Shown: one piece after another, positions 54,090 through 64,000 of the stretch
Layout: every line of letters begins with the position of its first letter
How positions within the stretch are numbered: position 1 is the first letter of the stretch
NCBI GenBank assembly: GCA_026874595.1
Contig: CM049321.1
Location: 14,339,479-14,403,478 of the forward strand
From: Sipunculus nudus
Lineage: Eukaryota > Annelida > Sipuncula > Golfingiida > Sipunculidae
Direction: 5' to 3'
Length of the DNA stretch: 64,000 bases
The notes under the pieces: model-generated
Told to the model about the DNA's origin: nothing
Database searches by the model: none
Seen by the model: only the letters and a program-made list of their open reading frames with translations
Position numbers and translations under genes: made by a program

Positions 54090-55890
54090 AAAGAAAATAA
54101 ACAATTTAAAAAAAGATATATTATTGGCTGTCTTAATATAAAAGAAATTTAGTAACTGTTTAACTAACAATAAGACCAGCCTATGCTTGAGAGAAGCCTC
54201 CGTTGAATACACGACCTAAGGAAATTAAACAGGATGCAAGTGTGACGCGTTACAAATTCCCCAAAACATAATTGTGCACTGATACATAGAGATGCACCGG
54301 CACTTTGCCGTTCTGATTGAGTGAGCGCTTAAACTATGCACACATTCATACGGTTATCCGGCAACGTCCAGGACAACGACAATGCGTTTTGGGTGTACAC
54401 ATAAATCCGGCAATATTTTCAATCAGATACCAAATCGCAGGTGTTTTGTTCATCATGACGGAGCTTCAGGATGACGATATCTTTCTATGTATTGCCTAAA
54501 TTACCATGCAAACAAGATGAAGAAGTAAAGGAATATACTGATTATATATATATATTTTTATAAAATACGAAGACAGAATTGAACGTATTGGAATTTATTT
54601 CTTAAACCTTAGAGAAATTAAGAGTTGTATTACGCCGTCTGTGTGATGAAGCCCCGGTGCATTGTGGGCTGCAGAATTTGAATCCCACAAAAACGTTAAC
54701 CTGCAGAGTCGTACCCTTTTGAGTCCTATTCTGCGCAGCATATTATCAATTTGTCCTGCTGTGTAATTGTAAAACTCACAGGTCGTTCTACGGGATCCTA
54801 ATCTCATGCGGGAGGAAATCGCCCAGTTGATGGATAGGGTATATTGATTTTTCGTTAGTGAAAGTTTCGCGATATTCTTTAAACGCAAATTATTAATACG
54901 AAAATAAAAAACCTTTGGGAATAAATAACTATCGTCGAAGGCAAGATGAAAAGCAACAGATTAATATAATAAATAATAATAGATATTGTATTCACCTGTA
55001 AATCAAAGATTGCTATTATAAATGATATATAATCTTTCAAATTATCTGCTAATGTTGAAAATAACATAGTTCGATGTTCACTCTTTCATTTGTTACGAGT
55101 TTCCGCATATATTATTTAATATAATTTATTCATATAATATATATATATGTGTGTATATAAGTGTGTGAATGGTATATCTCGAAACGATTAAAAATTGACC
55201 CTCGCGAAATTTTAAGCTCGTGAAAATTAAGCCAACCCATAATTCTCTCGCTGGAACTCCAAGTGTATCGTCGTTTGTATGGACAGCTCCTGAAACACGT
55301 ATGTGAGTGCCCGAAGACTTGACATGGAGATCTTAAATCGGTGATGTTTCTGCTAACGCGCAGTCTTTGTCCATTGCCTGTGTACTGAAGTAAGGGAGAA
55401 TTATTTATTCAGGAAGAGTCAGTAAGCCTTTACTCTATAAAGAGGCAGTAAGCGTGCTCAGATTACAATGCGGCCCCAAAGAAAACGTTAGCACGAAATA
55501 TTACCACTTTCTACCAACATGCCCATTTTAATTGAACATGCACTTTTAACTTGAGAACGTGTATTGGGAGATGTATGCGACAACAACTTTTGCCAAGAAT
55601 CGGCCTCAAATATCATGCATTCCTTTGAGAGCGTGCTTACACACGGGAACATAGTTGAAATCTTTAATTTGCCACAATATAAATGATATCTAGAACTTAT
55701 TTATACGGAATCACTTATTGCAAAGCAAGGAAACGCAATATAAATCTTGCGGAATACAAGCTTCATTTATAATTTACTGAGAGGTATCAGCACATTTTCA
55801 TAAATGAACTCCTGTGAATTAATCCGTTTCTGCCTGCGACATGTTGCAGTAATGAGACCAGTTCTTCCGGGTCAACCATTTGGCTAATAT
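54090..55890. other. AT-rich DNA, nothing recognised
   Basis: No exon, LINE 5' part or endonuclease domain was found upstream of the RT fragment. Confidence 0.4.
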
Positions 55891-55892
55891 AA

Positions 55893-57459
55893 GTATATAT
55901 TAATACTCATGCACCATTTTATAAGCGCAGAATACGATCTACTCATAATAAATGGATTACTATTGCAGTACTTAATATGATACACTCAAGAGAATCCGCC
56001 AATAGGAAAGCTAAACTATCAAATAATACCGGTGACTGGAAATTGTATCGATGTCTTCGAAACCAAGTTACTAAAGAAATACGTAAAGCTCGTCGTCAGT
56101 ATTATAATAAATTAATTTTGTATAATAATTTTAAACCAGGCGGAATCTGGAAGACCTTAAAGCATTTAATACCATCTAAATCAACCAATAATACTTCTAG
56201 ACTCGATATAAGTCCCAATAAATTCAAAGATTTTTTTAGTATGATAGGGACTAATATTGGTAATAGTTTTCATAACACCGACCCTATCGATAACGTCTCG
56301 GAACCTCCTCCACCCAAAGCCTTCCATTTTCCGTCCGTTTCAACAAACTTCGTTTTATCACAATTATTAAACATTAGCCCTCGTATCTCTGACGATATTC
56401 TTGGTATGTCTGGTATTCTTCTAAAAATAGCCGCTCCATTCATTTCACAAAGTCGTGCGTATCTGTTTAATTGTACTGTTCAAAGTGGTATAATCCCTAA
56501 TGATTGGAAAACTGCCAAGATCGTTCCTATATATAAAGGCTCGGGTAAGAAGAGTGACCCAAATAATGATCGACCAATATCTATCATTGGTTATATAACT
56601 AAGATACTGGAATCATTCGTCAAACATAACTTGATTTCCTTTTTCTGTAAAAACAAAGTATTCTCGGATAAACAATTTGCTTATCTCTCAAATAGATCTG
56701 CGCCTCTCGGACAGCACACAGTAATAGATGAATGTTTAACAAACATGAACAATAATAAAATTACTGCAGCTTGCTTCATGGACATAAGAAAAGGATTTGA
56801 CAGCCTAAATCATTCAATTTTATTAAGCAAACTAAAACAATACGGCATCATTGATACTGAACTTATTTGGTTTAAAAATTATTTGTCTAACAGAAGACAA
56901 CTAGTATGTGTGAATGGAGAACTCTCTAAAGAGTGCGTTTTGAAAAACGGGACCCCTCAAGGCACAATTCTAGGTCCGTTTTTATTCCTTGTGTATATTA
57001 ATGACTTGCCTAAATATTTGAAAGAGAAATGTATGATATATGCGGATGACATCTCAATATATACTTCCTCAGATTCACCCGCTGAGGGGATTAACCGCCT
57101 TCAGAAACTTATTGACATCGCTCTTGAGTGGTTACATAATCACCGACTTTGTATAAACCCTCTAAAAAATCCACGGTAATTTTATTCGGCAAAAATCAGA
57201 AAACCTGATCTCCCGATTCAGAGATCATTATAAATGATATCACATAACATCCTATCCAGAGTACGAAATTATTAGGTATAATCATTGACTCTAATCTGAC
57301 TTGGAGATAGCATATTCAGCTTCTATGCAAAAAATTAAAATCTAAATTAGGAAAACTACTTCGCCTCAGTAAGATACTGTCGACTACCAGCCTGAATTAC
57401 GTATATTTTGCCCTTTTTCAAAGTGAAATAGATTACTGCATAAGTGTTTGTGGCAATTG
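55893..57459 (+). pseudogene. LINE reverse transcriptase, 5'-truncated and broken
   Basis: From the frame opening at 55893 (ATG at 55977) about 400 codons encode the middle of a non-LTR ORF2: N-terminal 'LRNQVTKEIRKARRQYYNKL', 'WKTAKIVPIYKGSGKKSDPN', then DRPISI, motif A (D269 in CFMDIRKGFD), motif B (GTPQGTILGPFLF, about 325-337) and YADD (355-358). The frame stops at 57179, but homology continues with 'LLGIIIDSNLTW', 'LLCKKLKSKLGKLLRLSKIL' and 'IDYCISVCGNC', interrupted by several stops. No endonuclease domain is present upstream. The motifs fit the Jockey/CR1 group. It is a dead copy; the YADD site itself is intact. Confidence 0.9.
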
Positions 57460-57589
57460 TTTTAACTCTATACATAACCATACATAAACCATACATCCTT
57501 TAACAAGGAACGCACTTTAAGGCTCTATATATACATATGAGGCTCTGTGCAAATGTTTCGTTATTTTTCACAACGCCTCATGCCCTCAA

Positions 57590-58010
57590 GTACGCTGTCA
57601 CTTGACATAAGCCAGACCAAAGTAGCTATTTTAGTACACTTTCTACCAACAACTATCATGATTGAGAAAAATTCCATTTTAACTCACCATATTGGTAAAT
57701 CCCTGTGCGTGATTGCTGAATTTCTCACCGCATGATACAAACACGGCTCACTCGGGTTACTGGACGACAGTCAACTTGTACATGATACAGGACTTGACTC
57801 GTTATTTTAGAAACGGAGTTTCAGTTTGGGTAGTAAGTTTACATTTTTTCGGTTGTGGTAATTCATCATTCGAAGCCTAACGATAAGATTGTGGCCTGTT
57901 TAACACGATTTCAATAAAATATGATAGAAGACCGCTGGAGTTCCTCCGTATGACTTGTATCACGACTCAAGTTAGGCTTACCAGCCCAATATAAGTGCCT
58001 ACCGAGTCCT
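57590..58010 (-). repeat. Dispersed repeat, inverted partner of 14330-14765
   Basis: Reverse complement carries the blocks listed for 14330-14765 in the same order. Stops in the frame that is open in the other copy argue against a protein. Confidence 0.75.
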
Positions 58011-58204
58011 CATACGGATGTCTGGAGACAAACCTTTTCCGTTATTTACGGTAAGCTCTTTAAAAATGAAGGCGAAAAGTGTAATTTACGCTTTTGCTTG
58101 TTTGGGCAAAATAGCAAGGTTGCGGCTGGGAGCACACGCCTCTGTGTTTATTAAAGAATTTTTTTCCCAGTGGAATCAAGCTGAAATCACAGCTTTAATT
58201 AGCG

Positions 58205-58860
58205 GTAGCATACACTGCAAGCTTCATTGCTTGTAGTGATAGTCTGATACCGCCAATTCAGTATCAAAAGTAAAAAGTTAGTTCTAACCTTTGAACTGAC
58301 AGCTTCTCAACTTTGATCTGCAAGATGTCTGCATTAAAAATCCAGTTAATACGTTAGATTGGTTATCCACAGCATGTTTGCATAAAAAAAAGTTGTCTAA
58401 AATTATATACTTCTGTTGTTTGTGAACCTGACCAACTGAGATGATGTCGTCTGACACGTAAACAGCACAGCAAATATGGCTGCTTGCATGACATCTGCCA
58501 CCAGGGGCGCCCTTGTTCTTTGCATATTAGATTCTAACCCTGCTTCTAATTTTCCTCCTTTCAGCCTCAGGATCAATAATATTTGTGTTGGACATATTAT
58601 TTACAACTGCAAAGGCAGAATACCAGTTTCCATATCGTGCATTACATTTTTGGTACAAAAAAATCAATTAATTTTGAGGAATTACAGGATGTTTAGCAAA
58701 CGCAAGGTTTTGTGGGTAAATCTTAGTGATGATCGCATGGTATTTAACTAATCTTAAATTATTTTCAAATTTTTCAAATTGTCAAGCCCAAACATGAAAA
58801 GATGTTTCTTTGGGTTGTTAAATAAAATTATGATGTATGTAGACTATTTGTTTGGTCCCT
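58205..58860 (+). repeat. Dispersed repeat, copy at 58 kb (partner 45165-46370)
   Basis: GCAAGCTTCATTGCTTGTAG, AAAAGTTAGTTCTAAC and, from 58478, CTGCTTGCATGACATCTGCC then ACCAGGGGCGCCCTT match the 45-kb copy. Confidence 0.75.
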
Positions 58861-59069
58861 GGTATTGCGTTTTATCAGCCTAGCTACCCACAGTGTGCTA
58901 TACGCTGCGTTTCAAAGCACGTTTTGACTTGTGACGTCATGCAAGAGCTTGTACATTTCACTTATGCTCGGGAAGATGGAATGCTGTCCATGTACATTTC
59001 AACCATGCATATTTCATTTTATATTGGTGGCACAGGTGGCTTGATGTACGCTGGAAGGTTCACTGCATT

Positions 59070-59430
59070 TTATTTGTTTATGTAAAAGGTGCCCATTCAC
59101 CTACATTCTGAAAAGAATTTATGTGATTTCTGGCTTCCTCTGTGTATATATTAATGATCTAAGGGCAATTTTGATTATGAAAAGTTTTTATAACGCCTCC
59201 GGATGCCGGCCATGAAGGTTGTATAAACTTTTTTTATCAACAACATGTTTGTAAAAGCACAAATGTTGACATTCGTGAAAAAACAATTTTTATTATTGCC
59301 TAGCTATCCGGAAAACGTCATCAAAATCCTCTAATATCTTTCTGAGTAACGTTGCTAGCAGACAAACAGACAAGAACATACAAACAAACTAACCAACGCC
59401 GACAAAACATAACCTACTTGGAGGAAATAA
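59070..59430. repeat. Two joined dispersed repeats
   Basis: 59070-59275 matches the split repeat at 41045/42015. 59290-59430 is an inverted copy of the CCTCCG repeat at 50451: on the minus strand it reads CCTCCAAGTAGGTTATGTTT, then TGTCGGCGTTGGTTAG. Confidence 0.65.
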
Positions 59431-59439
59431 TAATAACTT

Positions 59440-59735
59440 GTAAAAATGATTTAAATAATGACAAGGAAGATGATAATAATAAGTGATAATAACACAACAG
59501 TGTTAATAATATAGATGATAATAATAAGTGATAATAATACAACAGTATTATTAATATAGATTGTATTTATAATGAAAATAATAATAATGTAATAATTATA
59601 AAATATATAATAGTAATAGTAATAATAATAATACAGCAATATTATCTAGTAATATTGATTGTGATAATAAAAATAATAATTATGATAATAATAAAAATAT
59701 ATAAAAGTAATAATAATATTTCAATAATAATTGTT
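59440..59735. repeat. (ATA/ATG)n low-complexity tract
   Basis: Mostly AATAAT with occasional G and C. A similar tract lies at 60180-60260. Apparent ORFs are simple-sequence artefacts. Confidence 0.85.
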
Positions 59736-59880
59736 ATATATGGTCAATGTTTCTCACTCTAATTAATGCTGAGCCTTATCATGATAGTCCTAACATTATC
59801 ACTTATCATATCATGTTGTCACTTTTGCCGTACATTCCGGTAATTAATGAGATAAGCATCCGCTGGTATCAGTAGCCTGT

Positions 59881-59957
59881 CCAATGGCCTGAGCTTGGCC
59901 TTTGGTTAGTGCACGCTGGACACTCCGGTCAGATCATTCGGGACACAACAGTCAACC
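59881..59957 (+). promoter_or_regulatory. Putative promoter and leader of the carboxypeptidase gene
   Basis: CCAAT at 59881-59885 lies 73 bp before the start codon. The stretch is less AT-rich than its surroundings and has no TATA box. Inference from position. Confidence 0.4.
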
Positions 59958-60045
59958 ATGAGAGAACTCATCCTGTTCTGCTTAGCGACGCTAGCGGTGG
60001 CAGCCCCGCAGTCACTGCCAAAGGACGCACAGAATGCTGCAAACG
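59958..60045 (+). CDS. SCPEP1: Serine carboxypeptidase SCPEP1-like, exon 1
   Basis: ATG at 59958 opens MRELILFCLATLAVAAPQSL then PKDAQNAAN, a clear signal peptide with likely cleavage after VAA. The exon closes at G|GTGACT (60046), phase 1. It joins the exon at 62674 in frame (G+AG = Glu). Family knowledge: peptidase S10 enzymes of this type (retinoid-inducible serine carboxypeptidase) are secreted or lysosomal and cut residues from protein C-termini. The identification comes from exons 2 and 3; this exon supplies the targeting signal. Confidence 0.75.
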
Positions 60046-61644
60046 GTGACTATATATAAAAAATCATAAACTCATATATCTGATGTAAGTTCAAATACAG
60101 TTCTAATAAAAAGACTCCATTTAAACAATCGTAGGTGGAAGGACAAGGATATACACTCTTGATTGCTATAACGTTATTAATGTTTTTAATGATAATAATC
60201 CTAAAATTATAATATCCCAAATAATAATGAAATATGATAATTATAATAATAATAATCATAATAAAATAAGTATATTAATTACAATATTAAGAAAAATAAA
60301 ATTATGATGAAAAAATAGACAAATACGTACATATAGATAAATATTTTACTTTTCCATTAAGATAATTTCCTGAAAATTTAAACTTTAATGAATACTTTAT
60401 TTGAATAAAATAAATATTTGAATAAAATGGATTAATCACAGTAATTTTTCTTTGGCTACAGAACTAATGTAAAGACAACTGCCAGCGAGTGAGGCAGAAA
60501 TAAGTGTGATCACGTTGTTTGAACGTTTCTTTGTCCTCACCGTATAGCAATCGAAAAAAAATCAATGTTAGCGAAGAGAATTAGCAATAAAATTTAAATC
60601 TGGACCAGGTTTCAGCTATACATAAAAGCAGTCAGCCTTTTTGGTGCTTTTCCGTTTGTTTTACCACAGAAAATCTTCAAATGTCCTTCGATCCCTGGAA
60701 ACACAATTCTGTCCCTACCGTATTGCTCACCATTCTGCACACTTTTATATAATTTCAAATGAACTGATTGTAAATTACGTGGACAAACATTAGGGAACAG
60801 GATGAAATTAACGCCCTCAATGTACAGTGCAACAGCCACGTCGTCATAACGGGGTCTTTATATACTGTGGCCAGCTTAATAATCCCAAGGATAATATTTC
60901 GTGATTCTCACTTCGAGACTCGATAGATCGATAGGGTTCAATTTTCGCGATCTGATCATGAAGACCTAAACATAGTATATGTAGTTTTATATTGATAAAT
61001 CAATATGTACGTTCAGTGTGAACGATTTGACGAGAACCAAGGGCAACTAGTAGAAATTCTTGTCCCCTATAGCCAAATAATATGACAGACCTTATACAAT
61101 TTAAATTGTCTTTAATTAATTTGCAAGTAACATAAAATTTATGTTATTATGTAAAATATCAATCTTTCCATATCAAAACCAACAGGCGTGGTTGCGTAAA
61201 TAACATACATAAAAGGCCCATGAGGCTATACCATAAATGACCGTTCACCTGTGAAGATGAGATGTTTTATTCACGAAGGGTTAATTTTCTCGATTGTTTC
61301 CCTTAATTAAATAGCGTTGAAACCCTCGCGAGTATAACAGACAACCAAAGTACTTGATATCGGCAAGATAAGAGCTCTGTTGGACAAAGTGCTCCCAGTC
61401 TGTGATTGTTGTAAATACTTTTAATTGTTTCAATGATTTTCAATGAGACTTTTTTGAAGTATAAGATATCGGTTAACAAAAAAAATCTGAACAATCTGAA
61501 TTTTTTTCTGGGTGTTATTTCTAGTTAGAAATGAGAGTAAAATCAACACCTGCTTTTATACTGATTCCATTGAACATACATGTCTATTTCTGTGTAACAG
61601 GGACAATCATGTAAAATAATAAGTTACGGATGAATATGATTATA
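60046..61644 (+). other. Intron 1 of the carboxypeptidase gene, left part
   Basis: Begins GTGACT. Holds a second ATA-rich tract (60180-60260) and otherwise unremarkable AT-rich DNA. Confidence 0.6.
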
Positions 61645-62571
61645 CAGTGAACCCCCGCATGACGACCACCCCGCTAACACGACCTCTTTTCTTGGTCCCA
61701 GAGTTGTCTATTATAAATTATCATATAGAAAACTTCGGTAACACGACCTCCCCGCTATCACGACCAACGGCCACCTTTTTTTGGTCCCAACCTCTAGATG
61801 AGCACCCGTATCACGACCACTTGCCCGTGGCGACCGCGACCCGTTGAGCAGATTACACGCTCATCGCCCAGCTTGGACTTCGATAATAGCCCGTAATTAA
61901 TTAGCCGTATCACGACCACTGGCCCGTGGCGACCGCGGCTTGTTGAGCAGGTGACGCGCTCATCGCCCAGCTTGGACTTAGTTGATAGCATATATTACAC
62001 TCTATGATGATAGCCCGTATTTAATTATAGCCGGGCACGTGGGAGAGCCCGCTTTCATCTACCTAGCCATAGTTAGGCTTGCTTATAATGCCGCCCAACC
62101 TGTTAGCAAAACTAAACGCATCAATAAATATTGGACTTCATGGTCCGTTACATTGTTTTTTGAGTACGGCTGTTAGATTAATATTTAACATAATGATCAA
62201 AAAGGAGTTTGGCATGCATAACTGACACCACCCCCATGCATTCAGGTGAGTAAAGTAAAATTGTGACAAATCATATTTCAAAGATTAAGCATTGACTTGT
62301 ATTATGGCTTAGTTAATTTATCTGTTTCATTTGTGTGTTTTATTTCTAAGTGAATAAAACTTTTGAATGCTATTAATTTTTATTTATTTTTTTTTCTATT
62401 TTAAATTTTAAATTGAACAGGGACAACAACTTAACATTTTCTTAAAATACCCATATTATCGCCTGCGTTAATATCGGCAGACTATGTTCAAGCATCCCGG
62501 TTACAAGACCACCCCGCTAACACGACCACTTTGCCTGGCACGCAGGTGGTCGCGTTAGTGGGGTTTTACTG
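61645..62571. mobile_element. Pogo/mariner-like inverted-repeat element in intron 1
   Basis: Left end CAGTGAACCCCCGCATGACG then ACCACC (61645); reverse complement of the right end CAGTAAAACCCCACTAACGC then GACCACC (62571). TA flanks both ends (61643-61644, 62572-62573). CAGT with AACCCCGCTAA-CGACC ends and a TA target fit the Tc1/mariner-pogo group. Inside, a roughly 100-bp block beginning CCGTATCACGACCACT and containing GCCCGTGGCGACCGCG and GCTCATCGCCCAGCTTGGAC occurs twice (61807-61880, 61907-61980). No transposase. Confidence 0.8.
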
Positions 62572-62673
62572 TATTTCGTTACACAAATACGTTAAACTGT
62601 GATTTTAACAAGATACTTTGTAGTTCCTTTTACTGAGTGATTAATACATTATTATCCATTTAATATACGACAG

Positions 62674-62834
62674 AGCCAGCGAGCAAACTAGCATGGGGCG
62701 TGACAACATCCGCTTCCGGCAATGAGAGCTGGGGTTACGTCACAGTTCGTCCTCAGGCCAACATGTTCTGGTGGCTCTACAAAACTAGCCATCCAGACGG
62801 ACCCACTAACAGACCGCTCATCATGTGGCTGCAG
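62674..62834 (+). CDS. SCPEP1: Serine carboxypeptidase SCPEP1-like, exon 2
   Basis: After the acceptor TACGACAG (62671-62673 CAG) the exon codes (E)PASKLAWGVTTSASGNESW then GYVTVRPQANMFWWLYKTSH and NRPLIMWLQ, closing CAG|GTAAAT, phase 0. 'W-YV-VR--A-MFWWLY' followed by 'PL-MWLQ' is the start of the peptidase S10 domain as found in SCPEP1 rather than in cathepsin A or yeast-type enzymes. One sequon (N-E-S). Intron 1 is 2.6 kb and carries a transposon. Confidence 0.92.
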
Positions 62835-63279
62835 GTAAATATGGACGCACGTCACCTAATATACATTCGTTTGTGCACGAATAGGTGTGTGTGACTTCCG
62901 TTCCGCATATAAACCAAGTTTCGCTGGTGAGACCAGAAACTACGGTTTAATGAGCACCTATTAGATATATGTACATATCTTATTATCAGAAGCAACTCTG
63001 CCGAATAGCAAACAATTTTTGGTTTTACGTTTAAATGCAGTAAATTACAGAACCAATTAAATGGCACATATTTTAACTTCCTGTGCGGTTTAAAGTCATT
63101 CCACTGTGATATCTGGAGACCATTGATATGGGGCAATATATGTAGTGTGAGAGGGTGCGTATGTGTGGGTTCGTTAGGTTTGATGTCCCGCATGCGGCAC
63201 TGTTAAGGTAACTATGGGAACGAGGTGGTAGGATCCTCTTGATTTCAGATTTTCTAATATTTTCGTTTTTGACTGACAG

Positions 63280-63369
63280 GGTGGTCCCGGTGGTTCATCT
63301 TGCGGGTTCGGTAATTTTGAATTGATTGGTCCCCTATACATCAACCAGACAGCCAGGGAGACCACGTGG
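63280..63369 (+). CDS. SCPEP1: Serine carboxypeptidase SCPEP1-like, exon 3
   Basis: Starts in phase 0 after TGACTGACAG and codes GGPGGSSCGFGNFELIGPLY then INQTARETTW, ending TGG|GTGAGT. Directly after exon 2 this makes WLQGGPGGSS, the conserved S10 segment that helps shape the oxyanion hole. The catalytic Ser, Asp and His are encoded later and lie beyond the window. 113 residues of the protein are covered by exons 1-3. Confidence 0.93.
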
Positions 63370-64000
63370 GTGAGTTTGAACTTCCTGGTCACATGATCCT
63401 AATCACGTGATCCTGGACTTTAATTCCCTTCATACTTGATTGCACATAGGAAATGGAATAGTTAAGATTGACCGTGTGCTTCATGCTGTACCTAAATCGA
63501 CACGCATTCAAACGCTGTTAGAATATGTTTTGTTAAGTATGAAGGGATTGGAAATGATATGCGTCATAACAGAGGATGAAATCTCCAGTTATCTGATCCT
63601 GAAAGCGAAATATAAATTTTTTTCTGGATTAAAGTAAAGTTCCATTCATGTATAAAGCTTGTTTTGATGTATGACACAATGCTGTATACTCGCACGATTT
63701 CCTTGTCCCGGTATGACTTTCTACCGACATCATCGTGACAGTAACTAATACAGCTGTTATTACCACCCAATCATCACTTTAGCCGGTATATATTAATAAT
63801 GCTAGACACGTTAGGTACTCCGGCACTTCTTTTTAAAAAAAACTCTGCCGGATTGCAATTTTTATTTATCTGTTTATTATAAATGTTCGATAGAAATAGC
63901 ATAAGACCAGAGTAGAACATGATGATAACAAACAAGTTTTGCTAAAACGGCAAGAGCAATAAATAAGAAAACTAATTTATCAAAATGTTATTTTTTAATT
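63370..64000 (+). other. Intron 3 of the carboxypeptidase gene (to window end)
   Basis: Begins GTGAGT. No further exon is recognised before the window ends. Confidence 0.6.

Noticed and set aside
59451-59639. Tyr/Ile-rich ORF
   Set aside because: Pure simple-sequence (ATA)n artefact.

Overview
This window looks like intron-rich, AT-rich nuclear DNA from an invertebrate animal, most likely a mollusc and possibly a bivalve. The grounds are GT-AG exons separated by kilobases, long (AT)n and poly-C tracts, many short inverted-repeat transposons, tRNA-derived SINE pieces, LINE fragments, and a repeat whose GACCCATGGGTC head and CAGCTGAGC-AAAA tail resemble repeats I know from bivalve genomes. The species cannot be fixed from this sequence alone. 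Nothing looks bacterial or viral. Most of the window is repeats and unrecognised intergenic or intronic DNA.

Genes I can support, left to right. (1) A seven-finger C2H2 zinc-finger protein on the minus strand (5174-6670), in one coding exon with a good splice acceptor at 6712 and a tiny uORF ending one base before the start codon. A strong minus-strand donor near 13279 may belong to its 5' non-coding exon. (2) A likely first exon of a secreted protein at 16071-16177 (+) with a TATA box nearby. (3) The first two coding exons of an unrecognised gene at 22198-22984 (+), with matching intron phase. (4) A complete class A orphan GPCR in one coding exon at 32871-34262 (+), with an 18-bp coding minisatellite in its third intracellular loop. 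(5) A small, two-exon, single-pass membrane protein at 50753-52463 (-), with a related first exon at 46699-46767 and a weaker one at 54068-54080. (6) The first three coding exons of a serine carboxypeptidase of the SCPEP1 type at 59958-63369 (+), cut off by the window end.

The mobile fraction includes a broken LINE reverse transcriptase (55893-57459), two further LINE 3' fragments (17465-17723 and 23045-23284), inverted-repeat elements with clear ends (17830-18040, 19204-19473, 21218-21888, 47476-48791, 61645-62571), an AGGTAC-rich element (41193-42010), and several dispersed families with two to four copies here. One family carries direct repeats of TGACCT in the spacing of nuclear-receptor response elements.

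The genes do not form a pathway or operon that I can see. The most unusual items are the small membrane-protein locus with duplicated 5' exons, the GPCR that lacks several canonical class A residues, and the repeat-borne hormone-response-like half-sites.
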